From Agelas oroides (lineage: Eukaryota > Porifera > Demospongiae > Agelasida > Agelasidae), in contig OX422185.1 of the NCBI GenBank assembly GCA_949130485.1, positions 3,649,115-3,713,114 on the forward strand: a stretch of 64,000 nt of DNA, in the 5' to 3' direction. The notes under the pieces were generated by a model that was given only the letters and a program-made list of their open reading frames with translations, had not been told where the DNA came from and ran no database searches. This document shows, in pieces, positions 1-12,670 of the stretch. Both the position numbers and the translations under genes were made by a program. Each line of letters opens with the position of its first letter. Within the stretch, counting starts at the first letter, position 1.

Positions 1-56
1 CTTATTTTTATTTTCGTTGTTTCTTCTAAAAACTAAAAATGTTTGTGGTCAAACAG

Positions 57-3000
57 GATAAGAGGACACTGCTGATGGTTGCATGTGCTGAAGGTCATGT
101 CAGTATGGTGCAAGCACTGCTGAGATGCAAAGCTTCTGTAAACATTGCTGACTCGGTAAGGCTATGAACCAAAGTGCAGAGTATTGTAAGCACTACAGCA
201 AATGGAATTTGTAAGGCTGCTACAGTACTTCAGAGTAATGGCATGCAACCTGCAAAGTTGGTTTTTGAGTGTAATTGTCTTGTTAGCCAAGAGGTAACGT
301 ACTGTCTCCCAGTGGTGTGAAAGCCAAATCCTACCATCAGTAAGCCATCCACTATCGTTACTTGTGAAAATTTACTTTGAAGATCCATGACAACACTTAC
401 ATCTGTATGACTGTCATGAGAGCTTCAGGAGTTTAGAATCAATATGGTTGGCTGCTCACTGTGACATCATATTCCATTTTAAAACAATTACATTTTCTGA
501 AGTTAGAGATCTCGAAATCCAGCTCTCACCTTGCTGTGAGACCGTCACCGTTTAGCTATGAAGGCTCAACATGAAGAGTCGTGAGTCAGTAGGACATGCA
601 ATGATGGTGGTCCTCTAAACATTAGGTCAAGAGAATGCATCCATATAGTATGCTTGATAAGGGTACAGGGCATAGATCGATCTGAAGCGTAAATCTAAGG
701 GGTTGGGTATATAATATGATAGTAATGATCTGGGGCTGTCTGCACACAGGATGGCTTTACTCCTCTTCACGTGGCTGCTAGCCAGGGCAACTATGAGGTA
801 GTGAAAATGCTACTGTCTTCAACACACCATCCTGATGTGAATACAAGAGCAAATGTAAGTGTGTACATAATTACAAAACAAATGTAATGCGTGTACTATA
901 CGGAAAGATAATGTTTTGTTTATCACTGGTTGCGCTGATGTCTGTTACCGTAACTTTCTGCCTCTGAATTGATACAATCATAAAAATCCTTTGTTCTTTA
1001 TCTGTATGGGATCTTACAATGGTCAGTATGTAACTGTAGTTATCATGTAACCCCTGCAATGTATGCTCATGCACTGCATATGTCTACAATTATTTACAGG
1101 ACCTCTCCTCTGTGCTCATGAGGCCAGCTGAAAGAGGGTTTTCCATTGTTGTGGAGTACTTGTTGGAGAATAATGCAAATCCAAACATTGTGAACCATGT
1201 AAGTAAAATTACTTGGTACTCGATTCTGTTGTTGTTCACTGTGCATGTGATAGCAGTCACCTTCTGTGTACATCACTCCAAATCAACTGATGAGGCTTAT
1301 CATACTTTGTTCTCTATACTTGCTCTATTGTTATAAATTACTACTGCATGTAAGGAGACTAGATCAAAATTGCAAAAATTATTTTGTTAGCTGCAAGCAA
1401 GCAAAGAAACTTATTATTATACCAAATGAAAACTGGAAGGGAGGAGCTTTCAAGTTAATATTATCTTTCCACAGCATGGATGGACACCTCTCATGAAGGC
1501 AGCCACCAAAGGTCACAAAGATGTTTTACGTGTTCTTCTGGAGCATGGAGCTGATGTCAATATCACCAGCACTGAGGTGAAGCCATTGCTATCAATGTTA
1601 GCTGGAAAGAGGTAATTAGACAAGAAAATCTACTGGGTGTGAGTAGCATTGTATAATGAATGTTGGTTCCGACAGCTGACCTTCTGGCCAGTGGTAAAGT
1701 AGAAGTTGGCTGGCTTTGTTTATCATCCCATCTCTATGTGGCTACAATTATCGCCTTGTTATCGAGTAATTCAAGAGGAGAAAAATGGAAGTTTTATTGG
1801 CTCTTTATTGAAAGTCGAGAATCCCCAAAAACCTCTCTAGCTTGCAAGATTAATTTCTAAACTATGCATACTTGGAATCCATGGACACTCCAAGTGTTGT
1901 ACACAAGAATCAGCCCGCCAAAACTGTAATCCCTCCAAAAAATACTCCCGCCAAAATGAACCACAAAGCTATGTCCACTAATAGTACTCACAAGCAACCA
2001 CACAATTATAGAATTCATGCTCATGAATTCTTACTAAAATTTAATCACCAAAGCCAAACACATGTCAAATTCACTGTCAGAATTGCAATGAGGAATGTGA
2101 TGTTATTCTTTGATACAGGACTCCACCACTGCACTGAATGAAGCGGTACTTAATGGACATACAGAAGCTATTACAATGTTAGTGAACGCTCACTCAAAAT
2201 CTGTCAAAAAGGTACCTTGAAAGTTTTGTGTATTATGCCATTTATATATTGAGGTGCATTGATACAGCAGTGTGGAGCAAATACGTGTGAAACAAGTGTT
2301 ATTTGGTGTTACTAGAATCGAGCTCTCTACACTTGCAAGACCTCAGAGGAGATGAGAAGACTGATAAAAGATGGTGCAAAAGTTGACCAACATCAAGGAG
2401 TATGTGCACATCATATCTATATAGTGTACGACTGTAGCCCCATAGGATACTTACAGTTCCGAACTATTATATCCTCCTAATGAAAGAGTTTTCCTTACGA
2501 TCAGGATCGTTCTACACCACTGATGGTGCATGCAGAAGCTGGAAGGACTGAGCTTGTGAAAGAGTTGATTTCACAAGGAGCACCATTGGATGCACAAGAT
2601 CAGGTGACAACCCGTCTATATTCACATTGCAAGAGCGCATAAGAACGGGCGGCTAGAGTAAGAGTGTGTAACTACGTAAAATTCGAAACCGGGCGGAATT
2701 TACCGCCAGTACTAAAAATAGTAACACGCACTGTGCACGCTGCGTTGACATAAGCCCTTATGCATTGTTGCTAAGCACACACGTGACTGGATGTTCTATT
2801 TTTAGTACGGTTCAATAATTTTGCCCGGACTACGGGCTTCTATTGGAGTTACACGCTCTTACTCTAGCAGCTCGTTTTTATGCGCTCTTGACATTGTCAT
2901 AGCTACCTCTGTACGTACGTACCAACCTACAGTTTGCATGACAAAGTTTATCTTTTATTTACCAGAGCTTTGGAAGACAGAAACAACCTTCAGCCATAGT

Positions 3001-3910
3001 TACTGAATTATGCCAATCTGGTTATTTGTGAATACACCTTCAAATTTTGTGCAGCAAATGAACCTTTGGAAGCAGTTCCTAAGTGCAGCTTAATGTTTTG
3101 TATACAATACTGTTCCCACTATCATACCAACCCCGATCCTACTCACATGTACACAAACTACATATATGCACACACACATAACTACATACACTACATTCAC
3201 AACACTTAACTTTATGATGTGCTAGAATGGAATGACTGCCCTCATGCGGGCTGCTCAACATGGTCACTTTGAAGTTGTGAAAGTGCTGGTGGCCAATGAT
3301 TCAATCCTGGATATCAAATGCAAGGTGTGTGTTTTCGTACACAACTGATGCTATACAAGTATGTACTATATGCTAAAGTGGTCATGTTATTAGTATCTAT
3401 CCATGCATTTTCATTTTCACGTATCCGTATTTTCTACAGAAGAGAAAAACAGCCCTCATATATGCAATACAAGGAGGAGGGCACAAAGAGGTGGTCAAAG
3501 AACTCTGCACAGCAGGAGCAAATGTGTCCATTAAAGACAAGGTGAGGCAATGTATATAACTCTTCTATGCATGTTTATGAATGAACAATCAATGAACTAC
3601 ATCAGCTGCTGTGCAGAATGCTTTCAGACAATACCAGGTATGCATGGTGAAGGCTTTAGTCAAATGGTTGCTGGCCTTGTTAGATAGTAGCATTTTGAAG
3701 TGAATTTGTAATAGACTTTTCTTCAATGCACACCTATGTACCTCAAAATACTATTGTCCTCTCCTATGTGATCCATTAGTACTTTACTGCATATGTGTGC
3801 ATCTTACGTAGAATGGCCAGACGGCAGCTGATATTGCTGAAGAGATGGAATACACTGAGATCAGTGCTCTGTTTCGGAAGAGAAGATCCTCACAAACTGT
3901 TTCATCCACT
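57..3910 (+). CDS. Ankyrin-repeat exons of an Ank-coiled coil-Roc/COR-death-like gene (5' end outside window)
   Basis: Ten GT..AG exons read in one open phase-0 frame: 57-155, 750-854, 1100-1198, 1475-1576, 2119-2211, 2316-2399, 2505-2603, 3226-3324, 3440-3541 and 3812-3910. Most are 99-105 nt (33-35 codons), the length of one ankyrin repeat, and carry the repeat pattern TPLMxAAxxGHxxVVxxLLexGAxVN. The exons at 2119 and 2316 are degenerate repeats. The last exon has the usual capping form (GQTAADIAEEMEY) and runs into a Ser-rich linker. No start codon is present: the first exon opens in mid-repeat after an acceptor at 51-56, so the gene begins upstream. Ankyrin stacks bind protein partners; here they precede a GTPase/COR module, as in DAPK1- and ROCO-type proteins. 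The partner and any upstream kinase cannot be seen. Confidence 0.88.
2630..2890. mobile_element. 261-bp inverted-repeat element (MITE) in an ankyrin-gene intron
   Basis: The ends are inverted repeats of about 44 bp (2630-2673 and 2847-2890) with a few mismatches, starting CAAGAGCGCATAA and ending TTATGCGCTCTTG. The element is flanked by the direct repeat ACATTG (2624-2629 and 2891-2896), a likely 6-bp target-site duplication. It carries no coding sequence. It lies wholly within the 2604-3225 intron, so splicing would remove it. Confidence 0.8.
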
Positions 3911-4478
3911 GTAAGACATATCATTATACTAATCTTTATATATAGTGTGTGTAGATTACTCTCAGCCTAAGTCACATCACAAGAGTTGTGAGTACAAGCA
4001 ACATTGGGTTAAACTAAATACAATTTCAACAACCAGTACCCAAATTACTTTGCATGCATGCTCCACCCAGCTATGAAACATTATCGATCTGAAGTTTGCA
4101 TAAGTTAGGTTTGCATTGTCAACCACCTCCACATTCCATGATGAAGAAGATAGTAGTGGTTGGCTTATACCGTTATGGAAATAGGACTCTCTGCATAAGA
4201 TTTGTTCTACATTACAAATGAATACTTCTGCTCCCTAACCTGAGGACGACTGAAACGGAACATTTGCAAAAGACAATCTTAAATTGGTAACAGACATCCT
4301 TCTTTCTAGTCAACTTATTTCCCACACTCTTTACACTACAAGCTGCTTTGGGAGTAGCACTACAAGTCGTCATTTGGGCACTTTATTATAGTATTGGAGA
4401 TGGGAGTTGGAGATTTGTATGCAGGTGTAGTATGGTAGAATATTATCTTCATCAGCTGATGCTTTAATTTGGCTTTAG

Positions 4479-6679
4479 GACCCTTTTCTTGAGCAGATGA
4501 GCAAGTACCTCTCCAAGGGTCCAACTCAAGAACAAGAGAAGGTAACATTACATGTTCATGAGATGCATTTCAAAATGCTGACATTACAGTAGGTGTCAGA
4601 TCAGGTGATCCGTTAAGTAAAGTGTCTCCCATTGGACTTAATTTGTAACTTAGCAGTGGAACATGCTTGTCGTTAGGCCATAATATGAATAATTAAACTG
4701 GCAGAAAAGCTTTGATGCTTACAGGCTTTCACGGGTAAAGTCGTTACATAACATTCACTTCAATTGTTTGCTATGTGAGTATGGTCTAAGTCGCATAGAG
4801 CTTATATGTTTAGGCTTGAACATCCTCTGGTTCTAGTGAGATAATAGGCGCTTGCACTATCCTATACTTGTTCACTCACATTCAACTCAAAATGCTTTTA
4901 CAGTAAACTATGTATAAAATATACTTTTAGACGTCCTGTTTTGAGTAAACAGATGTCAAATAGCAGATGTGCTCACTTGGCTACTATGAGGTATGAAGGG
5001 AGTTTAGTAGGGGAAGTCTAAATGCTGTACTGTCACTAATGGACCTCTGCTTTGTTTGCTTGTTAAACCATCTGCAACTGATGTGCATAAACACTTGTCA
5101 AAGTTATGTAAGCCAAAGGTCTCCTGAGAATCATGTTACCTCATTCATCACAACAAACATCAGTGTGTATGTAACTGTGCATGGGTGTTTATACCAAAAC
5201 CTCTCACTAAACGTATGCCCAGAAGAATTGGGGGTTAAAGTTTGGGGAGAGTGTTTGTTCAAAGGAGGTATATTTGTGGGAGTGTACAGTACAATGATCA
5301 GATTTTTACCATAACATTTTTTGGTTACAGTCACATTTGTCTACTAAAAGCTCCAAAGGTAGTGCCAGTGTGGCCGTCCCAGCTAGATCCAAGCAGCTTG
5401 TCCAAGATGAGTCAGGCATTCTGAAGAAGGAGCTGAACAAAGCCTATGAGAGAATCGCTGCACTTGAAGGACGAAACCAGGAACTGACACTCCAGACCAC
5501 TGGGGTATGTACATAAACACCAGGTCATGTGCTGCAGCATAGTGAAGAGGGAATGTGTGGATTATAGATCACAGCACAAATGAGCATATGCATGATATCT
5601 ATTAGCAGTCTGGAATAGCTAAAGGCATGAGGTATCCTTCTGGCAAAACGAAAGGCAAATGCTGATACCATGCAGTGTGAAGTATTTGTGAAAAATTGCT
5701 TGATGGTGGCGAGTTGAGGACTCTAAGCGCGTTGCTTTCAAGCCTCGTATCCAGTATGTCAAGAGAGAAATGACCCACTTCAAAGTGTGGTAGCCTCTTA
5801 CCATTGTTTCGATATAGAGTGAGTTTTTTTTAGCAAGGTTGCCATTTCCATGTGTGAAATTATAGGGAGTGTGGTCATAGATTGTGGCCTTGGTGCAAAA
5901 TTTAAAATCACCGATTTTTTTCATGGCATGTTCGTTGGTGATTCACGAAAATTTATGCTTAAGAAAAATCTCCCACTGTACAGTATGAAGAAATTGAGAT
6001 ACATATTTGTGTGCACACCCATTTATGTGGGAGGTTTCATATACGTATTTTTGTTTAATCCTTGCATCCACATTTGCAGCAAGAGCTGATCAAACGAGAT
6101 GATGAGCTCTCTTGTCTTCCGCATGAACACCTTGTGGAAGACTACAAGAAGCTAAAGATGATGAAGAAAAAGGCTGATCAGTTTGCCAATGAAGCGCGAC
6201 AAACTGCACAGAAGGTACAACAATGTAGGCTCCTCCACCATTTTTCTGCAGGGGAGGAGCCTGGGTATGAGGCTACAACTAGCTATGGACAAGGACAGGA
6301 AATTGTGTTGAGCCCAGTAATTTAAAAGTGGACGTTACAGGATACGTATCTGTTAATAGTTGTACTAAAAAATGTAAAGCAGTTGAAAACGGGAGGGGGC
6401 TAAACCTTTGATATATCAAGTATGAATGTGATTAGGCAATTGCCTTCCTCCCCTTTTAGCTGTCAGTGGAGAACTTTCGGTTGAAGGAAGAACTTAGTCG
6501 AGAGAAGCATGCACATGAGCTTCATTGGAAGAATGTGGTTGGGGAGGTAGAGCAAAAGTTGGACAAGTCGAAAGAAGCCATCAAACGTGCAGAAGAAAGA
6601 GCGCATGTTGCAGAGACGGAATACACTGAGCTTATGCGTAGAGTAATGCAGACTAGCAACCCAGAGTCTTTGTCCATGT
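4479..6679 (+). CDS. Coiled-coil linker exons of the same gene
   Basis: Four exons continue the ankyrin frame: 4479-4541, 5331-5504, 6080-6214 and 6460-6679. They are all phase 0 until the last, which ends in phase 1 at a GTGAGT donor. The encoded chain is rich in Glu, Lys, Gln and Leu in heptad-like spacing (for example ILKKELNKAYERIAALEGR and later LSREKHAHELHWKN), so it should form a coiled coil of about 150 residues between the ankyrin stack and the GTPase. A dimerising coiled coil beside a Roc-COR module would fit the dimeric behaviour known for ROCO proteins; that role is inferred. Phase 1 exit matches the phase 1 entry of the 7188 exon, which supports joining the two parts. Confidence 0.8.
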
Positions 6680-7187
6680 GTGAGTAATTTTCCCTTTGGT
6701 ATAGCTGAGACACATATTTCTTGTACAAGTCTAATTTTAAATCAGTTTGTCTATCTGTGATTGACTTGACGTTAGTTTGAAGTCTCTCTCAGGCTGAAGC
6801 CTGTGAATGATTCTCTTATAGTAGTGAAGATTGCTTTTGTGGGCTCCCCAGCACCCCTAATATTTACCAGATTACTCAAACTCTTCATTACTCAAAGGTA
6901 CGACCATGTTTCATCTTAACTTGGGCCTCAGTTTCGGCTTAATTATGCCTCGTCAGGTTCATTGGAGTATTGAAGAGATTTCTGGTCAATGTCAGTGAAA
7001 ACTGCACTGAGGAATCCATGAAAGCTATCTTCACTCCTGTACCGTGTGTGTGATTTGACTGTGTAATTTGTAACTAACTATGGGGTGGGAGACTTTCAAA
7101 CATTATTAGAGATTTTAATAATTTTAAGCCATATTAAGATGTTGGTAGGAAATTAATTGTAACACGTGTATTACTTGTATACTGCAG

Positions 7188-9196
7188 CTTTGCAACATGA
7201 GATAATCACCCCACGAGACCTGTACAGAATTATCTTCGAGGGGCGAAAATTCATTGAGATCCAGTTTGCAATGGTTGCAATTGGCGGCCTTCCCTACTCA
7301 GGAAAGACAGAGCTACTCAACTCAATGTACCCACATGACACCATCCATTACATACCTAGTGACAGTCCACATAGATGTTTTGCTAGGCATATTGACGGGT
7401 TAGATATTTATGAACTGGGCTACCTCAAAGACCCTGTCAGTGAAACACCAGAGTGGATTCCTGCAACAGGCAAAGCATGTCATTTCTACATGATAGCTGC
7501 AGCTCTGGCCAAGGATGCTGGTACTAACAAGTTTCCATGTTTGAAAGCAAGAGGTGAACAACAGTTACAGAGATTTAAGAGTCAGCACTTGAACAAGCAT
7601 TTCAACCGAGTGTTTGATGAAGTTGGCAAGGCTTTATCAGGTTTTGAGAAGAAATGGCACCCACAAGCACTACTGAGGGGGCCAAAGACTGTCCTCATGA
7701 ATGTGTGGGACATTGGTGTTCACAAAGCTCTGTATGAGGTACTACCACTTTTAGCGAGAGCATTTGGTCGACTGGTACTTGTCAATATACTAGACCTTGC
7801 TAGAGACACAAAGCGTCTAGACAAGCAACCAGAACTTACAAATGAAAAGTACAATCCAAGAGAAGAAAGCAACATTGTGATGAAAACGCGATCAAGGTTG
7901 CACTACTATATCAGGATTGCTGGTCTCACAAAGTCAGCAAAGGGTGATCAGTGTCCCACCACTCTCCTTGTAGCCACACACAAGGATAAGTTTGCTGATC
8001 CAGATGAAGCAGAAAGAACTAGAAAAGATCTCCAAAGTTTAGCATGGCAGAAAGCAGTCGATACTGGTGTAAGCGAGGTCTTGTACCCCCAACTTCTTGC
8101 AGTTAACGCACTGGATCAAGATGACGGTCAGAAAGTTAGGCACATCATTGAAGAGATGATTGACGAGGGAAGAAAATTTGACATGAAAATGCCCATGACA
8201 TGGATGTTCCTTCGAAGTACTCTATACAATTATCCACATGTGTATATCAAATGGTCAGAATTTGATAAAATGGCCACAGAGTGTGGTCTGCGAACGGATG
8301 ATGAAAAGGAACGATTTCTAACAATATTCACCCATAGCGGAAGCTTGCTTTACTACCCTGAGCTACCAGCGTTGAAAGAGAACATTGTCCTTTTCCCTGA
8401 GCACTTTCTCAAAGACTTGGAACACCTATACTACCCCCAAATATCTGTAGCTGCCAGTGTAAAAGCACACAAAGATGTGATCAGTGCAGGTATTCTGTGC
8501 AACACAGTAGCCGAAGAAATCTGGAAGGAATCATCACCTTTTTATCTTCAGCTTCTTCAAGACTCAGGCCTAGCTGTAGACATCAGTGATGCATCTCTAT
8601 ACAAGACTACTTGCTGTGTATGCTCAAACAAAAAGCCTAATTGCTTGTTCATGCCATCTTTATGCACAGATGGTAACAGACACCAGCTACCTTCACAAGA
8701 TTCTGACTCATTGTTTGTTACATTTAACAGTGAATATGTTCCAACTGATGTTCAAGCTTTATTTGCCAAATACTTGAAGCAAGAGCTTACGGAAATAGAG
8801 CTTAAATTTACACATCAATCCAACACAACTACCTTTAAATTTCCCACCACTTCTAAGCTACATGGAGTTCTAATCTACATCATTGTGCATGGCAATGTTA
8901 TTGAAATAAAAATACAATGTGACACCCAATGTCAGGAAGACATAATAATTGCTCTTTGCGGTCACTTGAAAACAATCAGTGTCCAAATTCTTGACGGAGT
9001 CGTAAAGTATTTTCCTGGAATGGAATACAAATTAGCGTTTCCTTGCCCGAACAGTGTCGCACGGAACAGAAGAACAATCCACTATTTGCACTTTCATCCA
9101 GTTGCTAGTGACATAGATTGCTTATTTTGCTGGCATTGTTGTAAATATATCAATCTTACCAACGGTAGACGGAGATGGCTAAAAGCAGCATACATG
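7188..9196 (+). CDS. Large exon: Roc-like P-loop GTPase plus COR-like region
   Basis: A 2,009-nt exon enters in phase 1 after TACTGCAG and exits in phase 0 at ATG|GTAAGC. About 30 residues in it shows a Walker A motif, GGLPYSGKT. A G3-like strand reads NVWDIGVHKAL, in which the usual DxxG is lost (DIGV). A G4-like motif reads VATHKDKF, the THKD variant of NKxD. The second half (WMFLRSTLYNYPHVYIKWSEF, then a stretch ending LFPEHFLKDLEHLYYP) resembles the COR domain that follows Roc in ROCO proteins. A Cys-rich end (PCPNSV..HYLHF..CLFCWHCC) follows. Known ROCO and DAPK-family proteins couple nucleotide binding to dimerisation and signalling. With G3 altered, binding without normal hydrolysis is possible (inference). 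An NLR-like ATPase is less likely because the COR-like half fits better. Confidence 0.85.
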
Positions 9197-9259
9197 GTAA
9201 GCTGTTACTCTTTTGACTGTTTAGCTAGTATTACTTGATTTACGCATCTCTACCACTAG

Positions 9260-10923
9260 GGCTCAATGGCAGTAGCTGTGATAGAAAATGGTATGTTGTA
9301 TGTAGTGTATTGTACTACAAACTATGTAAACAATCCTCCTAAGCTTAAAACGATGTTGACGCTACTACTAGTAGCTTCAACATGCATATGCAGTTTTTTT
9401 TTTCACTATTGCATACACGTTGTAACCACCCATTTTAAGTGCCATTTGACCATTACATAATTTTTTCTGTTCCAAATAGAAGAAACCTCCAGCACTGAAA
9501 GTGCTTTTGCCCATTTGCTTGACCTTAATGTATTTTCGCCGTTCGACCATCACATAACATTTTCTATTTCAACAAAAATATTCCTTTTAGCAATGCAATT
9601 ATTTTGGAGTGGTATACCTGTGTGTCTCATAACAGTATACCAATTAACTCTCACTTATGTTGAATTTACAGAAAGTCTGACAGCAACCGAGATAAGCAAT
9701 CTGGCAAACTCACTCTTAGAACTGGACTACAGTGAACTTATTGATCTTTGTTCTGCTATGGGAGTCTTTGAGCCTGAACTGAGAGTCCTTCAAGGCATCG
9801 AGAGGACCCATCTAATACTCCAGGTGGTGACTAAATGGCAGTCCATTTCTCCCCAGAACACAAAGCATCGTCTTGCTGAGATTCTGCTGCAGAATGGCTA
9901 CTATGTCCAAGCTTTACGGCTTGACGCTAAGTGTATGTTATTACATAGTATACATAATAGCCTCATTTCCAAGTTCTTCCCATGCACTTGCAGTTTGCAT
10001 GTTGGAGAACCTGAGAATGAGGGTGTATGTATACATGTATGTTGTATGTATTTATGGACGTATATATGTAAGTATGTATGTTTTATGAAGGCATGTATGT
10101 ATGTATGTTTGTATGTATGCATTTATGCATCATGAATGTGCATGTTATGTCATTATGTGCAAATACTAGTGCCATTTCCAGCATGAGTCTGAAGGCCGAA
10201 CGCTGTTCTGTCAAAGGAAGGCAACTTATTAAATTTAGTGTTGGATAGTTTTGGTTGCTAAGTTCCCGATTTACCCTCATATGTGATGGGTGGTTAGCAC
10301 AATAGCATTGGTCTTGCATCATTGCCATGTATATAGATTATTTCAATCTGCCTCTCCCAGACTCTCTCTTGAATAACATGAGCCTATAACAAGCATAGCT
10401 CAAAGGAATGGGCTCACCTTGGCATAGCTCAGCAGGTGTTTGTTTTGATGTGGAAATTGTCTCCCCCTGTTAGACTTTTCTATATTCATACCACTAATAA
10501 TAAAAGTTTAGCTGACTATGTAAATTCTTCATAACTAGGATACTAACTGTATTCATCTTTCTCTCTGTGAATATCAATCACTCTTGATGAGCCAGAACAC
10601 AGACTGACTATGTAAATTCTTCAACTGTATTCATCTTTCTCTCTGTGTGTGTAGTACTGAATGTCACTCTTGATGAACCAGAACACAGACTGTCAGCAAA
10701 AGAGTTGGCCACTCTGTGCACTCACGTGTACAACTGGAGAACATTAGCACAAGAACTTGGAGTACAGAACACAGTAGTTGAAACTATTGCAAAGCAATGT
10801 CGCAGTAGTAGTGAATGCTGCCGGCAAGTGCTCCTGGTTTCTCAGCCCTCACGAAGTACACTTGTTGATGCATTTAAGAAGCTTGGTTGTTTCATGTTGC
10901 CTTTGTTCTTAGAGACTGGGTGA
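9260..10923 (+). CDS. Two death-like domain exons of the Roc/COR gene
   Basis: A 31-nt exon (9260-9290) links the COR-like end to downstream exons. Coding resumes at 9480; the join between about 9510 and 9671 is unclear, because an open frame runs through a stretch that reads like translated intron. The exon ending at 9932 (about 9671-9932) encodes LTATEISNLANSLLELDY..WQSISPQNTKHRLAEIL, a helical death-like pattern. Its phase 1 donor matches the next exon, 10655-10919, which encodes a second one (LSAKELATLCTHVYNWRTLAQELGV..STLVDAFKKLG). Death-fold domains recruit partners in innate-immune and apoptotic signalling, which matches the DAPK-like plan. The frame then meets a TGA at 10921-10923, or a GTGAGT donor at 10920 in phase 2. 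No exon with the right phase was found before 13384, so this may be the true C-terminus. Confidence 0.68.
10025..10130. repeat. ATGT-rich imperfect microsatellite
   Basis: Imperfect GTAT/ATGT tetranucleotide repeats lie in the intron between the two death-like exons. Confidence 0.75.
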
Positions 10924-11114
10924 GTGTATGCTAGAAAATGCATGCTTCTACATAGCAAATTTCTGTGATTTACAATTTGTTCTAGTAAAAATTCTGCCCA
11001 CTAACTGTTTGATTAAGAGAACCTTCCTCATGTTTAGCTAATACATTTCACAATACTTGTGCAATTGAAACTACTTATTTGCTAGAGCTCACTAATGGTT
11101 GTATGCACCACACG

Positions 11115-11123
11115 CATACACAC

Positions 11124-11162
<39 letters not shown>
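11115..11162. repeat. CA dinucleotide microsatellite
   Basis: Nearly pure CA repeat of about 45 bp with a few interruptions at its 5' side. Confidence 0.9.
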
Positions 11163-11163
<1 letters not shown>

Positions 11164-11998
11164 CATTGGTAGGTTACAAGAAGCTGCCTACAAATGAATT
11201 AAACCAAGATAACAGGTTCAAGTTTTAGCATAGCTGCAAGTGACAGAAAGCTGGCTGACATGAGTAGGGCTAGTTTTAACAACTTTGGGTAACATCTCTT
11301 TAGTTAAATTGTTAGCACCTGACAGCACATATTTTATATTTGTACATGCACACATTTGCAAACCTCATGCATGCGCAAAAAGGTGTGTAAAGACTACAAT
11401 GACTGTATTGTTTATAATATTGATATTGTTTTTGTGTGAACTGACATCCTCCGCATGATGCCTGGAAAAGCCCTGGGGCTGTCCCAGGGGAACCCCCAAA
11501 ATACCCAACATACTTTACCGCCTTCAACGGCCCTGGTTCCATAATACATTAGCCACGTTTCCAGTTTTAAACGGCATGCATGGGAACAGGGACATGACTA
11601 TACTGATAATAATATAATAATATAAACTTAACTGATTCCCAGATTGTGGTTATAAACAAACGCGCGCGCACTTCGCCAGAGCAGTAATTATTTTACGTAT
11701 CGTAAAAACACAGCACGTGGAAAAAGGGCTAGGGTGAGTCCAGATGCTGATCTAAGTCTATTTCTACAATTCTTGAGTTTATATGTATCAGTTGCTCTAA
11801 GCAGTCTTATACAGACTGTTGTAACCAATTTCTCTTGCTCACACAGAAACTGTTTGATAATAGATGAATTTTGTTCCATCTGCCGCAGATGGTTTTTCAA
11901 AACCCGTTTGTATTCTTTTACTCCAGTGTAACCTAAGTTTTCTCTCTTGACAAAAACAACACGGACTTATATATTCTATGAAGTTTGTAGTATGTATT

Positions 11999-12670
11999 CA
12001 GTGGCGGATTTAGGGGGGGTAAGGGGGGTGCAAATGCACCCCCCTTTGGCAGCTAGTAATGTATTTTGCGTACATAACTGCACGAGTCCATCAAATGATT
12101 ATGCAGCAGTGGCATGCAGCAACAACAACCAGGCACAGTTACACACTCACGTATCAGTTCCTTACTGATCTCCAGACGTTTGACTAGGCCTAGAGTTGCT
12201 TCGAGATATTCAGTTCGGCCCGAGGGGTCCGCCACGGCGCGCCTCGGCGTACGAGATTTCGAAATCCACTGGATTTCACGTAGATTTCGGATTTCAGAGT
12301 GGATTTCTGGATTTCACAGTGGATTTCTGGATTTCTGGATTTCAGTTTGGATTTCTGCCGACAGGTTTCTTCTTGTATGTTCTTGGCCCAGCTTAGCAAA
12401 ACAGTTTAGTTGGTTGTAGTTTTGGTTAACTAAATTTTAAAAGGCCATACTAAAATGTATTTAGTTAAAGTTATAGTTAACTAAAACAACACTGTCGGAC
12501 AGTGTACGAGATTTCTTTTGTGACGGACCCCTCGGTTCGGCCTTCCAGCTATATTTTATTTTGAATGCGTTCACGTGACCGAAAGTGGGCGTGGCAACCC
12601 CAGAAATTTTCGGCGCGCTTCGCGCGCCCGTGACTGAACCCCCCTTTCTACATTTCTAGATCCGCCACTG
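11999..12670. mobile_element. hAT-like MITE (CAGTGGCGGAT ends, 5-bp TSD), interrupted by a nested element
   Basis: Starts CAGTGGCGGATTTAGG and ends CTAGATCCGCCACTG, with GTATT on both sides (5-bp target-site duplication). The outer sequence matches the second copy at 34146-34490 closely, except that this copy holds a 314-bp insertion at 12221-12534. The short inverted ends and TSD suit a non-autonomous hAT-type element of a 5-bp-TSD group; assignment to hAT is by end motif only. Confidence 0.85.
12221..12534. mobile_element. Nested 314-bp element inserted in the hAT-like MITE
   Basis: Begins CGAGGGGTCCG and ends CGGACCCCTCG, a perfect 11-bp inverted end. It is flanked by GTTCGGCC at 12213-12220 and 12535-12542, an 8-bp target-site duplication. 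The uninterrupted copy at 34146 has that 8-mer once, so it is the empty site. The centre holds short tandem repeats built on GGATTTC (about 12265-12355). Confidence 0.88.

Noticed and set aside
9515..9670. Coding sequence continuous from 9480 through 9932
   Set aside because: The middle reads like translated AT-rich intron and breaks the domain pattern; an intron is likelier, although the donor is not settled.
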